Assembly (NCBI GenBank): GCA_023441055.1
Contig: JAEZQY010000001.1
Span: forward strand, 1 to 64,000
Direction of reading: 5' to 3'
DNA from: Bacillota bacterium
GTDB lineage: Bacteria > Bacillota > Bacilli > Paenibacillales > UBA4045
DNA: 64,000 nucleotides
A program made the position numbers and the translations under genes. This document shows, piece after piece, positions 50,205 through 60,226 of this stretch (position 1 is its first letter; every line of letters starts with the position of its first letter). The notes beneath the pieces were generated by a model that had not been told where the DNA came from, did no database searches, and worked only from the letters and a program-made list of their open reading frames with translations.

Positions 50205-52386
50205 TCAGGCGACAACAAGCCACGATAACAGTCATGAGATCAATCACGACAACGGTCATGACAGTAGTCATGACATCAGCGTCTACCGTGTGCAAGGCCT
50301 GTCTTGCACGAATTGCGCAAGCAAGTTTGAGCGCAATGTCAAGGCGCTGCCAGGCGTTCATGATGCGCAGATTAATTTCGGAGCAGCGAAGCTTACTGTG
50401 TTCGGGCATGCCACTCTTGCAGAGCTTGTGAAGGCTGGAGCATTCGATCACTTGAGCATTACGCCTCACCAGCAGCGGATAACGGAAGTGAAGCAGCCAT
50501 TCTGGCGAATGAATGGGAGCATGTTAACAGCGGTCGTTCTATTGATAGTAGGCTATGCGTTAAGCAGATCGATTGGAAGCGATCATCTACTTACGATTGT
50601 CGCTTATTTGGCTTCCATTGGCGTTGGCGGTTACCGCTTGTTCCTGGAAGGGGTCAAGGGACTTATTCGCCTCCAATTCGATATGAAAACGCTGATGACG
50701 ATCGCGATTATTGGCGCGGCAGTTATCGGCGAATGGGGCGAGGGCGCGACGGTTGTCATTCTGTTCGCGATCAGCGAGGTGTTAGAGCGCTACGCCATGA
50801 ATCGCGCGAGACGCTCTATTCGTTCTTTGATGGAGCTAGCACCAGCGGAAGCAGTCATACGGCGCGGCTCTTCTGAATTCACAGTGGATGTCGCGGACAT
50901 CCAGATCGGCGATATCATGATCGTCAAGCCGGGAGAGAAGCTGGCGATGGACGGCGTTGTCGTTAAGGGCGCGTCCACAGTCAATCAGGCTGCTATAACA
51001 GGTGAATCTATTCCAGTGGCCAAGCAGGACGGCGATGAGGTGTACGCAGGCACACTGAATGAGGAGGGCTTGCTTGAGGTGAGGGTGACCAAGCAAGCCG
51101 AGGATACGACGATCGCTAAGATCATTCATCTGGTCGAGGAAGCGCAGGCGGAGAAGGCTCCCTCCCAAGCATTCGTCGATCGATTCGCAAGATATTACAC
51201 ACCGGCGATTATGATCCTCGCGCTGGGTGTTGCGACGATCCCTCCGCTATTGGCAGGCGCCGACTGGAGCGAGTGGATCTACCAAGCACTGGCGCTGCTC
51301 GTAGTAGGCTGTCCGTGCGCGCTGGTCATCTCTACACCGGTCGCGATTGTCACTGCAATCGGCAACGCGGCTAAGCATGGTGTCTTAATTAAGGGCGGCA
51401 TCCACCTCGAGGAGGCTGGCCGATTATCCGCTGTCGCCCTCGATAAGACAGGCACGTTGACGAAGGGGAGGCCGGAGGTGACGGATTGTGTGTATTTTGC
51501 CGATCATGGAACGGAACTGTTAGCGATTGCCTCGGCTATCGAGCAAGGCTCTCAGCATCCTCTGGCATCTGCGATCATCCGCAAGGCGGAGCAGTCTGGC
51601 GCAGCGCGGCTTCTCGCAGCCGAGCAATTCCAATCGCTTACAGGCAGGGGCGCCACGGCTGTCGTGAACGGTGAGACGTATTACATTGGCAATATCAAGC
51701 TGTACAGGGAGCTCCAGGTCAGCATCAGCGCTGCTTGTATGGATCAGATTGCAGCCTTGCAGCAGCAAGGGAAGACGGTGATGATTCTGGGGACAGCGCG
51801 CGAGGTATTGGCGCTATTCGCGGTGATGGACGAGATTCGCGACGCTAGTCAAGCTGTCATCGAAGAACTGCGAGCAATGGGGTTACAGCAGATTGTGATG
51901 CTGACTGGAGATAATCAGGCGACTGCGGATGCCATAGGCAGACAGCTCAAGCTCACGGAAGTAAGAGCGGAACTGCTGCCGCAGGATAAATTAACCGCGA
52001 TCAAGCAGCTTCGGGCAGATTATGGCAAGGTGGCAATGATCGGAGATGGTGTGAACGATGCTCCCGCTCTTGCGGCTTCAACCGTTGGAATCGCGATGGG
52101 CGGCGCCGGCACGGACACTGCGCTCGAGACAGCAGATATTGCGTTGATGGCCGATGATCTAACTAAGCTGCCTTATACAATACGACTAAGTCGGAAGACA
52201 CTCGTCATTATTAAGCAGAATATAGGCTTCTCGCTGGGGATTAAGCTGCTAGCCATCTTATTAATTGCTCCAGGCTGGCTGACCTTGTGGCTCGCCATCT
52301 TCGCGGATATGGGCGCTACGCTCATCGTGACGCTCAATAGCTTGCGGTTGATGCGCAGCCGTAATCTGCATGGATACAAGCGATAG
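50197..52386 (+). CDS. cadA: heavy-metal P-type ATPase (Cd/Zn/Pb exporter), CadA-like
   Basis: A 729-residue P1B-ATPase. The N-terminus has ten or so His residues in 30 (metal-binding, variable). An HMA domain follows with LSCTNCASKFERNV, then eight membrane segments with the transport motif CPCAL in the sixth, typical of Cu and Zn/Cd pumps. The phosphorylation site is DKTGTLTKG, the hinge GDGVNDAPALA, and the HP motif lies in SQHPLASAI. Partner cadC and the CxxC-type N-terminus favour Cd/Zn/Pb export. The start is GTG within the cadC stop region. Confidence 0.95.
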   Translation: MHNQATTSHDNSHEINHDNGHDSSHDISVYRVQGLSCTNCASKFERNVKALPGVHDAQINFGAAKLTVFGHATLAELVKAGAFDHLSITPHQQRITEVKQPFWRMNGSMLTAVVLLIVGYALSRSIGSDHLLTIVAYLASIGVGGYRLFLEGVKGLIRLQFDMKTLMTIAIIGAAVIGEWGEGATVVILFAISEVLERYAMNRARRSIRSLMELAPAEAVIRRGSSEFTVDVADIQIGDIMIVKPGEKLAMDGVVVKGASTVNQAAITGESIPVAKQDGDEVYAGTLNEEGLLEVRVTKQAEDTTIAKIIHLVEEAQAEKAPSQAFVDRFARYYTPAIMILALGVATIPPLLAGADWSEWIYQALALLVVGCPCALVISTPVAIVTAIGNAAKHGVLIKGGIHLEEAGRLSAVALDKTGTLTKGRPEVTDCVYFADHGTELLAIASAIEQGSQHPLASAIIRKAEQSGAARLLAAEQFQSLTGRGATAVVNGETYYIGNIKLYRELQVSISAACMDQIAALQQQGKTVMILGTAREVLALFAVMDEIRDASQAVIEELRAMGLQQIVMLTGDNQATADAIGRQLKLTEVRAELLPQDKLTAIKQLRADYGKVAMIGDGVNDAPALAASTVGIAMGGAGTDTALETADIALMADDLTKLPYTIRLSRKTLVIIKQNIGFSLGIKLLAILLIAPGWLTLWLAIFADMGATLIVTLNSLRLMRSRNLHGYKR

Positions 52387-52461
52387 TAGTCAGGATACTG
52401 GATTCTGAACGGAGAATGGGATATTGTGGTATGTAAAGCGAGTATAAGGGGTGTGTTCAAA

Positions 52462-53370
52462 ATGGAGCTTTACTCCCCATTCTTCGATTGGGAGCTAGAT
52501 GTGTTGCAATGGTTCTCTGAGCACCGGACAGGCTTTATGAACGTCGTCATGCAAATCTTCAATCTCTCTGGAGAAGTGATGTTCTTCGCGCTGATTCTGC
52601 CTTTGATCTATTGGGTGTTCTCCAAGCGAACAGGGTTAACGCTGTCGCTGGTCATCTTCGCCAGCTTCTACATCAATGTGTTCCTCAAGGATTTGTTCCA
52701 GGTGACCAGGCCCTTCGCCGCGCATCCGGACCGTATCACATCGCAATTCGAGCTGCACAGCCATTCCTTCCCGAGCGGGCATGCCCAGCATTCCCTAAGC
52801 TTCTGGGGGCTATTGGCAGCGTTGATGAGGGTCAAGTGGCTGTATGTCGCCGTAGGGTGCTTGATCCTATTGGTCGGACTTGCCAGGGTGTACGCTGGTG
52901 TCCACTATCCATCCGATGTTGTGACAGGCTGGGCAGTCGCAATTGTCATTCTTGGTGCTGCTCACTTCGTCCATCTCTGGCTGTCCAAGCATCGCATATC
53001 AACTGTCGTTCTGATCGCGCTTGCTGTGCTGCTGCCGGTCATTCTGCTGCCGCTCTATCATCTGGTCAGTGAAGCCGGTGCTGATGTCGAGGGTGCTTAT
53101 CAGGCGAGCGGTCTAATCGCATTCGCGCTGCTAGGCTACGCATGGGAGCGGGGGAAGATTCGGTTCATCATCCCTGAGCAGTGGGGGCGCAGAATCGGCG
53201 CATTCGCAATCGGCATAATCGGACTACTCATCATTAAGGAAGGCTTCAAGCTGCTCCTGCCTGAACGTTATTGGTCTGATTTCTTACGATACGGCCTGCT
53301 CAGTCTATGGACCATTGGCGCAGCGCCTTGGCTATTCGTGAAGATGAGGCTGTATAAGCGCGAGCTGTGA
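52462..53370 (+). CDS. PAP2-family membrane phosphatase
   Basis: A 302-residue polytopic membrane phosphatase. The three PAP2 motifs are present: KDLFQVTRPF, FPSGHAQHSLSFWG, and ARVYAGVHYPSDVVTGW with the catalytic His/Asp. About seven or eight membrane segments are seen, the last two beyond the phosphatase core (about 210-302). Candidate substrates are undecaprenyl pyrophosphate or phosphatidate derivatives. The ATG follows AAGGGGTGTGTTCAAA. Confidence 0.9.
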   Translation: MELYSPFFDWELDVLQWFSEHRTGFMNVVMQIFNLSGEVMFFALILPLIYWVFSKRTGLTLSLVIFASFYINVFLKDLFQVTRPFAAHPDRITSQFELHSHSFPSGHAQHSLSFWGLLAALMRVKWLYVAVGCLILLVGLARVYAGVHYPSDVVTGWAVAIVILGAAHFVHLWLSKHRISTVVLIALAVLLPVILLPLYHLVSEAGADVEGAYQASGLIAFALLGYAWERGKIRFIIPEQWGRRIGAFAIGIIGLLIIKEGFKLLLPERYWSDFLRYGLLSLWTIGAAPWLFVKMRLYKREL

Positions 53371-53469
53371 TTGGTTGATTTTGCAGTTGTGCATCTGTAA
53401 GTGATGATGTAAACTGACTTGGTGTGCCTAATATTGTTGTTTCTACTAGATAAGGAGTTTTTGATTTAA

Positions 53470-54864
53470 ATGCTTCATAGAATTCGTACAGAATGGTTCT
53501 CTAATGTTCGTGCTGATGTACTGGCCGGGATCACAACTGTCCTGGCGTTAATCCCGGATTCATTAGCCTTCGCATTCATTGCCGGCGTTAATCCAATGAT
53601 CAGTATCTATTCAACAATCAGTATACTTTTCCTGATCTCTATCTTCGGCGGTCGGCCCGCGATGGTCTCGTCAACGGCGGGGTCAATGGCCGTGCTCATG
53701 ACAGCGCTGGTTGCGCAATATGGCGTTGAGTACTTATTCGCCGCGACGATCCTAACAGGTCTTATACAATTTCTGATGGGCGTACTAAAGCTGGGGCGCT
53801 GGATGAGCTTCGTCCCGCATTCAGTCATCACTGGCTTTATCAATTCGTTAGCCATTCTTATTTTCCTATCGCAATTACGATACTTTCAGGGTGAGACATG
53901 GTTAATGTATGCCATGGTTGCAGGGACACTGCTCATCATCTATATTCTGCCTCGCTTCACGAAGGCCGTACCGTCTCCGCTAGTTGCGGTGGTGATCATG
54001 ACCCTCATCTTATATGTCAGCCCTATGAATCTAGCGACCATTGGCGATCTTGCGAAGATCGAACCGATCATTCCGTTCCTGCATATTCCGATGGTGCCAT
54101 TCACGCTGGAGACGCTATGGATTCTGTTGCCGACGGCCTTCTCGTTGGCGGTTGTCGGCTATTCCGAGACGCTGCTCACTCAGACCATCATCGATGAGAT
54201 GACGGATGAGAAGACGAGCAAGGATAAGGAGATGCGCGGACAAGGCATAGCCAATACAGTAACTGGCTTCCTAGGTGGAATGGCAGGTTGTGCGCTCGTG
54301 GCAGAGTCGGCTATTAATGTGAAGGTAGGCGGCAGAGGGCGATTATCCACCGTTGTTGCCGGACTGATGCTTCTGATCCTAGTCTTCCTGCTAGACGGGG
54401 TACTGAACAATATTCCGTTAGCTGCGCTGGTAGGCGTGATGTTCATGGTATGTATCGAAGTGTTCGATTGGAACAATCTTCGCAATATTCGCCGAATCCC
54501 GATCGTTCATACCTTCATCATGGTGACCACTGTAGCGATCGTGGTAGTTACGCATAATCTGGCATTGGGCGTAATTGTTGGCGTTTTAATTAGCGTCATC
54601 GTCTACGCTTATCGATCGGCCACGCAACTGCATATTCAGGAAACCGTTGAGGGTGATGAGAAGGTGTATGTGGTGCGAGGCCAATTGTTCTTCGTATCCA
54701 GTGATAAGCTGTTGGATCAGATTGATTTCAATGAGGAGCGGGATCAGATCTGTATCGATCTATCCACTGCCCATGTCTGGGATCATACCGCGAGACAGAC
54801 CGTAGATAAGATTACTACTCGATTGCGCAATAAGGGCAAGGAGGTTCGAGTAGTGGGGTTGTAA
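53470..54864 (+). CDS. SulP-family anion transporter with STAS domain
   Basis: A 464-residue SLC26/SulP protein. The membrane domain (about 1-375) starts with RADVLAGITTVLALIPDSLAFAFIAGVNP, and its later repeat carries GGMAGCALVAESAINVKVGGRGRLSTV. A short STAS domain (about 388-464) ends RLRNKGKEVRVVGL. The substrate could be sulfate, bicarbonate or another anion. It is shorter than many SulP proteins. AAGGAG precedes the ATG. Confidence 0.92.
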   Translation: MLHRIRTEWFSNVRADVLAGITTVLALIPDSLAFAFIAGVNPMISIYSTISILFLISIFGGRPAMVSSTAGSMAVLMTALVAQYGVEYLFAATILTGLIQFLMGVLKLGRWMSFVPHSVITGFINSLAILIFLSQLRYFQGETWLMYAMVAGTLLIIYILPRFTKAVPSPLVAVVIMTLILYVSPMNLATIGDLAKIEPIIPFLHIPMVPFTLETLWILLPTAFSLAVVGYSETLLTQTIIDEMTDEKTSKDKEMRGQGIANTVTGFLGGMAGCALVAESAINVKVGGRGRLSTVVAGLMLLILVFLLDGVLNNIPLAALVGVMFMVCIEVFDWNNLRNIRRIPIVHTFIMVTTVAIVVVTHNLALGVIVGVLISVIVYAYRSATQLHIQETVEGDEKVYVVRGQLFFVSSDKLLDQIDFNEERDQICIDLSTAHVWDHTARQTVDKITTRLRNKGKEVRVVGL

Positions 54865-54869
54865 TAGAG

Positions 54870-54904
54870 CAGGGCGATTGCTGGTATGACCGGCAATCGC
54901 CCTG
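54870..54904. terminator. bidirectional terminator
   Basis: Perfect 12-bp stem CAGGGCGATTGC/GCAATCGCCCTG with an 11-base loop between convergent genes. Confidence 0.9.
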
Positions 54905-54907
54905 TTG

Positions 54908-55174
54908 TTAGTCACGCGCTCTTCCCTCGTTCTGATCACCAGGGTATACACGCTCCAAATCCTCATGAAGGGAACGGTTCTCATAACCGAAGGCATCTGC
55001 CGCGCGTTGATCCTTACGCCACGGTGTGCGCTTGCCTAGCTTCCCCGCATCGATAGACATGCCGTAGGATCCCTCAGGAAATTCTTCAGGAACCAGGTCA
55101 TTACGCTGCGATTCAACAGTAGCTAGATCGGTATAAATCGATCGTTCCTCCTCGATAAAGCCTTCGTCAGTCAT
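54908..55174 (-). CDS. small acidic conserved protein, function unknown
   Basis: An 88-residue soluble, charge-rich protein likely to be partly disordered (EEFPEGSYGMSI, then GKRTPWRKDQRAADAFGYENR). The ATG has AGGGGGTATCTTGC upstream, a good site. No membrane segment or cysteine. I do not recognise a characterised family. Confidence 0.75.
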   Translation of the reverse strand: MTDEGFIEEERSIYTDLATVESQRNDLVPEEFPEGSYGMSIDAGKLGKRTPWRKDQRAADAFGYENRSLHEDLERVYPGDQNEGRARD

Positions 55175-55346
55175 GCAAGATACCCCCTATAGGAAGTTTT
55201 CCCCTAGTATAGCCAAGAGATCAAGCATTTACTCAGCAAGTATCCGTCTTAAGACCGAGTTAAAATCACTCTGGAGCATGGTTATTGTCTAGCAACTTGC
55301 CCGCTATACTGTAGTAGTGGTTATTAGTGGAGCAGGAGGAAATAAG

Positions 55347-56282
55347 ATGAACGTACCCGTACTTCGCGTGAAGGAGCTGCGTAAATCATTCGGACCCGTA
55401 GTTGCGGTCGAGTCGATCAGCTTCGAGGTGGCGCAAGGAGAAGTGTTCACCATTATCGGACCTAATGGTGCAGGTAAGACAACGACATTGGAGATGATTG
55501 AAGGCCTTCAGTCGCCAGATCACGGTGAGATCGAGGTGCTCGGCATGAACTGGCGTCAGCATGGGGAGAGCATTAAACAGCGCATTGGTGTTCAGCCACA
55601 GTCCAGCGCATTATTCGATCTGCTGACCGTCTATGAGAATCTGGATGTGTTCCAGAGCTTCTATTCGAGCAAGCGAGATATCAGCGAGATTCTAGAGCTG
55701 ATCAATCTTACCGAGCATCGCAACAAGCGAGTGAAGACGCTGTCGGGCGGGCAGAAGCAGCGGCTGGCGATCGGGCTGGCGATGGCTAATGATCCGGATA
55801 TCCTCTTCCTCGATGAGCCGACGACAGGTCTGGATCCGCAAGCACGGCGCAACATCTGGGAGATTGTACTGAGGCTGAAGGAGCTGCGCAAGACGACCAT
55901 TCTGACAACACACTATATGGAAGAAGCGGAGAAGCTAAGCGACCGCGTCTGCATCGTGGATCAAGGAAGGATTATCGCGCTGGATTCGTCCAAGGGTCTT
56001 ATTGATCAATTGACCTCAGAGAGAGAGATCCAACTGGCATTCGTCGGAGGCGCGGATATCGCTGAGCAGTTGCATGCGTACGCAGCTGCGTTGCCGTCTG
56101 TTACTAAGGCTGCCGTTCAAGACGCGAATTTGCATATGTGGTCGGTCAAGCCGGAAGCCTCTCTATACAAACTGTTCCAATATACATCGGAGAATAATCT
56201 GCAGGTTGATCAAATCTCGATCAAAGACATGAACCTGGAGGATGTATTCATCGCCTATACGGGGAAGGAGTGGAGAGATTAA
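55347..56282 (+). CDS. ABC transporter ATP-binding protein (ABC-2 exporter type)
   Basis: A 311-residue ATPase. Walker A is IGPNGAGKTTTLEMIEG, the Q-loop follows, the signature is VKTLSGGQKQRLAIGLAMA, Walker B is DILFLDEPTTGLDPQ, and the switch His is in TTHYME. The C-terminal DUF4162-like extension (about 230-311) is typical of drug/antibiotic exporters. The ATG at 55347 is set by AGGAGGAAATAAG. It overlaps the permease by one base. Confidence 0.94.
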   Translation: MNVPVLRVKELRKSFGPVVAVESISFEVAQGEVFTIIGPNGAGKTTTLEMIEGLQSPDHGEIEVLGMNWRQHGESIKQRIGVQPQSSALFDLLTVYENLDVFQSFYSSKRDISEILELINLTEHRNKRVKTLSGGQKQRLAIGLAMANDPDILFLDEPTTGLDPQARRNIWEIVLRLKELRKTTILTTHYMEEAEKLSDRVCIVDQGRIIALDSSKGLIDQLTSEREIQLAFVGGADIAEQLHAYAAALPSVTKAAVQDANLHMWSVKPEASLYKLFQYTSENNLQVDQISIKDMNLEDVFIAYTGKEWRD

Positions 56283-57388
56283 TGAATCAGTTAGGCAAGC
56301 TGTTCATTGCGCATCTGAAGATGACCTTCCGTGAGAAGCAGGTATGGTTCTGGTCCATCCTCTACCCAGTGTTCCTAATGGTCATCTTCATGACGATATT
56401 CGGAGGCTTCGGCGGAGGGAATGACAAGGGATTCACTGCTGAGATCGCGGTTGTCACTGGGGCTCAGACAGAGGTTTCGAATCAGTTCTTAGCCATCTTG
56501 AACAACATTCCGGTGCTGGAATGGAAGGAATCCGGTTCAGTCACTAGGGAGACCGCAGAGGAATGGCTAAAGGATAAGGATATCGACGCGTTCATCGTCA
56601 TTCCTGATGGGTCGGCCTCACATCGAATGGAGCTGTATGTGAACCGTGAGAACGAACAATCCACGACGACTCAAGCGCTTACGGGCATTCTCCGAGAAGT
56701 GGCCAGTGGTATAGATCGTACTTCCGCGCCAGCTTTCACGCTCCATGTGGACTACTTGTCATCCGGTAGTGATCAGCTGAAGTATACGGACTTCCTGCTT
56801 ACAGGCATGATTGCGCTATCGATCTCGCAGGCGGGATTGTTCGGAATGGTCAGCATGGTCGAGATGCGCCGTAATGGATTGCTCAAGCGGCTGAAGATGA
56901 CGCCGATCAATATGAAGCTGTTCGGACTCGGTGAGATGCTCGTTCGCTTCATTCTCTCGGCCGTGCAGGTCGTACTGCTCAGTGGGATCGGCCTATTGTT
57001 CTATAGCGCCCAGTTCGACTTCCATATCGGGGCCTTCCTGATCATGTTCTTCATCGGGACATTGGTCTTCACAGCGATCGGCTACATGGTCGCGGCATTC
57101 GCCAAGTCGATGGAGAGCTTCATGGGCATCGTCAATCTAGTCAGCTTCCTGATGATGTTCCTAAGCGGAATCTTCTTCGATATGAATGTGCTGCCTTCCT
57201 GGCTCATACCGGTCGCCAACTTCATGCCGCTCACTTACTTCGTCAACGGCATACGCGACAGTATGGTATACGGCATCGGCATGGCCAATTCGTCCTTCTG
57301 GCTCAATACAGGCGTGCTGCTGGCTTGGACCATCGTCACCTTCGCAATCGGCGCGAAGTTCTACAAGTGGAAGCCGGAGAGCAGATAA
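56282..57388 (+). CDS. ABC-2 type transporter permease
   Basis: A 368-residue membrane protein: TM1 (about 21-44), a large extracytoplasmic domain (about 50-170), then five TM segments (about 175-365), as in the ABC2_membrane_3/YhgE-like permeases that export drugs, lipids or peptides. The ATG sits in TAATG shared with the ATPase stop. The substrate is unknown and no immunity or biosynthetic genes adjoin. Confidence 0.9.
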   Translation: MNQLGKLFIAHLKMTFREKQVWFWSILYPVFLMVIFMTIFGGFGGGNDKGFTAEIAVVTGAQTEVSNQFLAILNNIPVLEWKESGSVTRETAEEWLKDKDIDAFIVIPDGSASHRMELYVNRENEQSTTTQALTGILREVASGIDRTSAPAFTLHVDYLSSGSDQLKYTDFLLTGMIALSISQAGLFGMVSMVEMRRNGLLKRLKMTPINMKLFGLGEMLVRFILSAVQVVLLSGIGLLFYSAQFDFHIGAFLIMFFIGTLVFTAIGYMVAAFAKSMESFMGIVNLVSFLMMFLSGIFFDMNVLPSWLIPVANFMPLTYFVNGIRDSMVYGIGMANSSFWLNTGVLLAWTIVTFAIGAKFYKWKPESR

Positions 57389-57415
57389 TCTCATATTGGA
57401 TCTAAAATAAAGCAC

Positions 57416-57442
57416 AGACCGTACTCTTGAAGAGGGCGGTCT
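57416..57442 (+). terminator. terminator of the ABC exporter operon
   Basis: Stem AGACCG/CGGTCT with an inner CTCT/AGAG pairing, then TTGTCGTT. Confidence 0.75.
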
Positions 57443-57540
57443 TTGTCGTTATGAATCCATTTTTTTCATGGAGAAGTGAATAGGCATATGGTACTATTGG
57501 CTTGTCTTATTTTGTAAAATTATAGTGATGGAGTGTTGGT

Positions 57541-58698
57541 ATGGCGATTATTGATCGAGTGAAGTATGATGGCACGTCGGACGGCAAGTGGCTTGTTCAT
57601 AAGTACCCAGGTGAGCAATTCGTGCTCGGCACACAATTAATCGTCGGCGAGGGACAAGTCGCTCTCTTCGTGAAGGGCGGACAAGCGCTTGATCTATTCG
57701 GTCCAGGCACGCACACGCTCTCGACAGGGAATATCCCAATTCTATTGAAGCTGGTGAATATTCCGTTCGGTAACAAGACACCCTTCACAGCCGAGATTTA
57801 TTACATCAACACCATCCTTAATATGGAATTGAAGTGGGGCACGGAGTCGCCCATTCAGATCGTGGACCCCGTCTACCGGGTAAGAATCAATGCAAGAGCC
57901 AATGGACAGTATACGCTGCGCGTAGATGATTATCGGATGCTGATCACTCAGCTTATCGGTTCTCGGAAGGGCGGCACAACGATAACCTTCAATGAATTGG
58001 TTCCAGGGTTCAAGGGGATTGTGCTGAGCAGTATGGATACCATGCTGGCGAAGTATATTGTGGAACAGAAGGTTTCTGTCCTGGAGATTCGAACGAAGCA
58101 GAGGGAGATTGCAGCCTTATGCCATGAGGAGATGAAGGGGGAATTCAACTTATTCGGCATGGAGCTTGTCAACTTCTTCATCAACTCGATTAACTTCCCT
58201 GATGAGGATATGGCGGTCATTAACGGGATATTGGAACGGAAGGCGGAGTTCGATATTCTGGGCGATGCGCGATATGCAGCGGAGAAGCAATTTGAGATCA
58301 TGGGTGATTTCGCGAGAAATGACAGTGTGTCTGCTATGGCGAATGCAGGCGTTGGGCTGGGACTGGGGCTTGGCGTTGTGGGTCAAGTAGGCAATACCTT
58401 CTCAGCGATCTCAAATCAAACAATAGGTCAACCTGCCCAGTCATCGCCTTCACAGACTGGCATTCCCTGCAAGCAATGCAGCAGCCTGAATTCGAGTGAT
58501 GCGAAGTTCTGTCAAGAATGCGGGAATAAGATGAATACCACGAAGAGCTGTCCATCATGCGAGGCTGAGAACGCTGAGCATTCGAAGTTCTGTCAGGAGT
58601 GCGGTACCTCATTAGGCGCTCGTAAGTGCTCGGGCTGTCAGGCAGAGCTGGTGCCGGGCGCGAAATTCTGCAATGCGTGCGGCACAGCTGCGGAATAA
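57541..58698 (+). CDS. SPFH-domain protein with three C-terminal zinc ribbons (YdjI-like)
   Basis: A 385-residue protein. The SPFH/virion-core-like domain fills about 20-265 (IVGEGQVALFVKGGQAL, GPGTHTLSTGNIPIL). A Gly/Ala hinge follows (about 272-300), then three CxxC-x(n)-CxxC zinc ribbons (CKQCSS...FCQECG, CPSCEA...FCQECG, CSGCQA...FCNACG). B. subtilis YdjI, part of the PspA-YdjGHI envelope-stress complex, has the same SPFH plus ribbon plan. It heads a four-gene operon with gaps of 4-14 bases. Confidence 0.88.
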   Translation: MAIIDRVKYDGTSDGKWLVHKYPGEQFVLGTQLIVGEGQVALFVKGGQALDLFGPGTHTLSTGNIPILLKLVNIPFGNKTPFTAEIYYINTILNMELKWGTESPIQIVDPVYRVRINARANGQYTLRVDDYRMLITQLIGSRKGGTTITFNELVPGFKGIVLSSMDTMLAKYIVEQKVSVLEIRTKQREIAALCHEEMKGEFNLFGMELVNFFINSINFPDEDMAVINGILERKAEFDILGDARYAAEKQFEIMGDFARNDSVSAMANAGVGLGLGLGVVGQVGNTFSAISNQTIGQPAQSSPSQTGIPCKQCSSLNSSDAKFCQECGNKMNTTKSCPSCEAENAEHSKFCQECGTSLGARKCSGCQAELVPGAKFCNACGTAAE

Positions 58699-58710
58699 GG
58701 AGGCGGACTA

Positions 58711-59574
58711 GTGAATCGGAATAAGTACTTCTTAATTCTTGCCGGTGTAATCGCGGCCGTAGTGCTGCTATTCATTCTCTTCTTGATCATTGTGATTGGG
58801 TTAACATTCGATTCCTTCTCTTCTTTTATAGTCTTGCTTGTTATACTTGCAGTAGGCGCAGCGCAGATCTATACGATCTATCTATGCTTCGTCTCTCGGC
58901 AGGCATCTGCTCTATTAATGCCCTATCAGATCGTGCTCTTCATGCTGACAAACCTCTTCACCGCGTTAGAGGTGTATCTGATCTTCATCTATGCGAAGTT
59001 CTCCATCATTGCTTATGTGAAGCAGTATGGAGGCGATGGTGTCAGTACGTTTCTGGAGAAGCTGCCTATCGACCTTGCGCAGGCGGATTCCAAGTTCTTC
59101 ACCATTATGAATACAGGGAAGCTGCATGTATCCAGTACCTATGTATTGCTGGCGGTATTCTTGGTCGTGATCTATATCGGCGCATTCGCGTCAATCGTAT
59201 ACTGGGCGACTCGTATTAAGGAACAGCTGGATCAAGATCGGCGGCAGGTGGAGCAGGAGCGAGAGTTAAGCGCTGACATTACACTGGTTCTTCATGACTT
59301 CCAGCAATTCATGAGGAAGAATCGCCAATTAGATTTCAGCAGTCTGCTGAAGCCGATGGATAAATTGGCCATGAAGTCCAGATCGATACGGGCGCTGAGC
59401 ACCACCAGTACGAAGAATATTGAACACCGTATTGCGATCCATTGTCAAAGCCTATCCATGATGATGAATGGACATGGCAGCACAGCAGAGCAGACGCATA
59501 TTGAAGAGATGAGTGAACAAATTGCAATTATTCTAGATGATCTGGCCCTGCTAGATAAGTTGTCAATACGATAG
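58711..59574 (+). CDS. four-helix membrane protein with cytosolic helical tail
   Basis: A 287-residue membrane protein: TM segments about 7-30, 38-61, 67-95 and 142-168, then a cytosolic helical part (170-287) rich in Gln, Asp and Met. I see no enzymatic motif. It starts at GTG with GGAGGCGG upstream, 12 bases after the SPFH gene. It may anchor the SPFH assembly as YdjH does in B. subtilis, but that is inference from position. Confidence 0.8.
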   Translation: MNRNKYFLILAGVIAAVVLLFILFLIIVIGLTFDSFSSFIVLLVILAVGAAQIYTIYLCFVSRQASALLMPYQIVLFMLTNLFTALEVYLIFIYAKFSIIAYVKQYGGDGVSTFLEKLPIDLAQADSKFFTIMNTGKLHVSSTYVLLAVFLVVIYIGAFASIVYWATRIKEQLDQDRRQVEQERELSADITLVLHDFQQFMRKNRQLDFSSLLKPMDKLAMKSRSIRALSTTSTKNIEHRIAIHCQSLSMMMNGHGSTAEQTHIEEMSEQIAIILDDLALLDKLSIR

Positions 59575-59587
59575 GAGCGTAGTGAAT

Positions 59588-60214
59588 ATGGCGAAAATCA
59601 TCGTACATAGTTGTCCCAATTGCGGCGCCAATCTGGCAGCCGATGTAGAGTCCGTCTGTGAGTATTGCGGCAGCGCATACATGCCGAAGAATCTAGCAAC
59701 ATTGGCGAAGATGGATCGGAATACGAAGCTGAAGTATATTACGTCCTACAAGGAAATTCTCGCCGACCATGACGGGAATGTACCGATATCTATCTCGCTG
59801 GCGATGTGCCACATAGATGCGGAGAATTATGAATTTGCATTAAAGCTGCTGGAGAAGCTCGCCAATAATGATTGCACGGATCCGAATGTGTTCTATTACA
59901 TCGCACTGGCGATGTTAGGCGGCAAGAAGCCGCGCGTGCTGCATGTTGACATGGTACGCAAGGTGGAGTCGTATCTGAACAGCGCGCAACTATTGTCAGG
60001 CGGCACCGCGATCTATTATATCGTCCAAGCTGCGATTAAATCCGATTACTATGAGTACTATCTGTTTAATATGTACCCCGGCGATACCTGCAGAACGCTG
60101 CTCGAGAAAGCGAATAACTTCAAAATTGAAGTGGAAGAAATTCATGAAGTGCTTAAGCTGATCGGTCTGGACCATGAGGATCGTGTTTATTTTGACAAAG
60201 TGTTAGCGATATAG
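59588..60214 (+). CDS. zinc-ribbon protein with helical repeat C-terminus
   Basis: A 208-residue soluble protein. The N-terminal TFIIB-type zinc ribbon is HSCPNCGANLAADVE then VCEYCGS. The remainder is helical with a TPR-like stretch (ISLAMCHIDAENYEFALKLLEKLAN). It is chosen at ATG 59588, nine bases after AGGAGC; a GTG at 59582 is possible. It is the third gene of the SPFH operon, and a link to it through ribbon-mediated contacts is possible but unproven. Confidence 0.8.
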   Translation: MAKIIVHSCPNCGANLAADVESVCEYCGSAYMPKNLATLAKMDRNTKLKYITSYKEILADHDGNVPISISLAMCHIDAENYEFALKLLEKLANNDCTDPNVFYYIALAMLGGKKPRVLHVDMVRKVESYLNSAQLLSGGTAIYYIVQAAIKSDYYEYYLFNMYPGDTCRTLLEKANNFKIEVEEIHEVLKLIGLDHEDRVYFDKVLAI

Positions 60215-60226
60215 GAGCGTGTATGC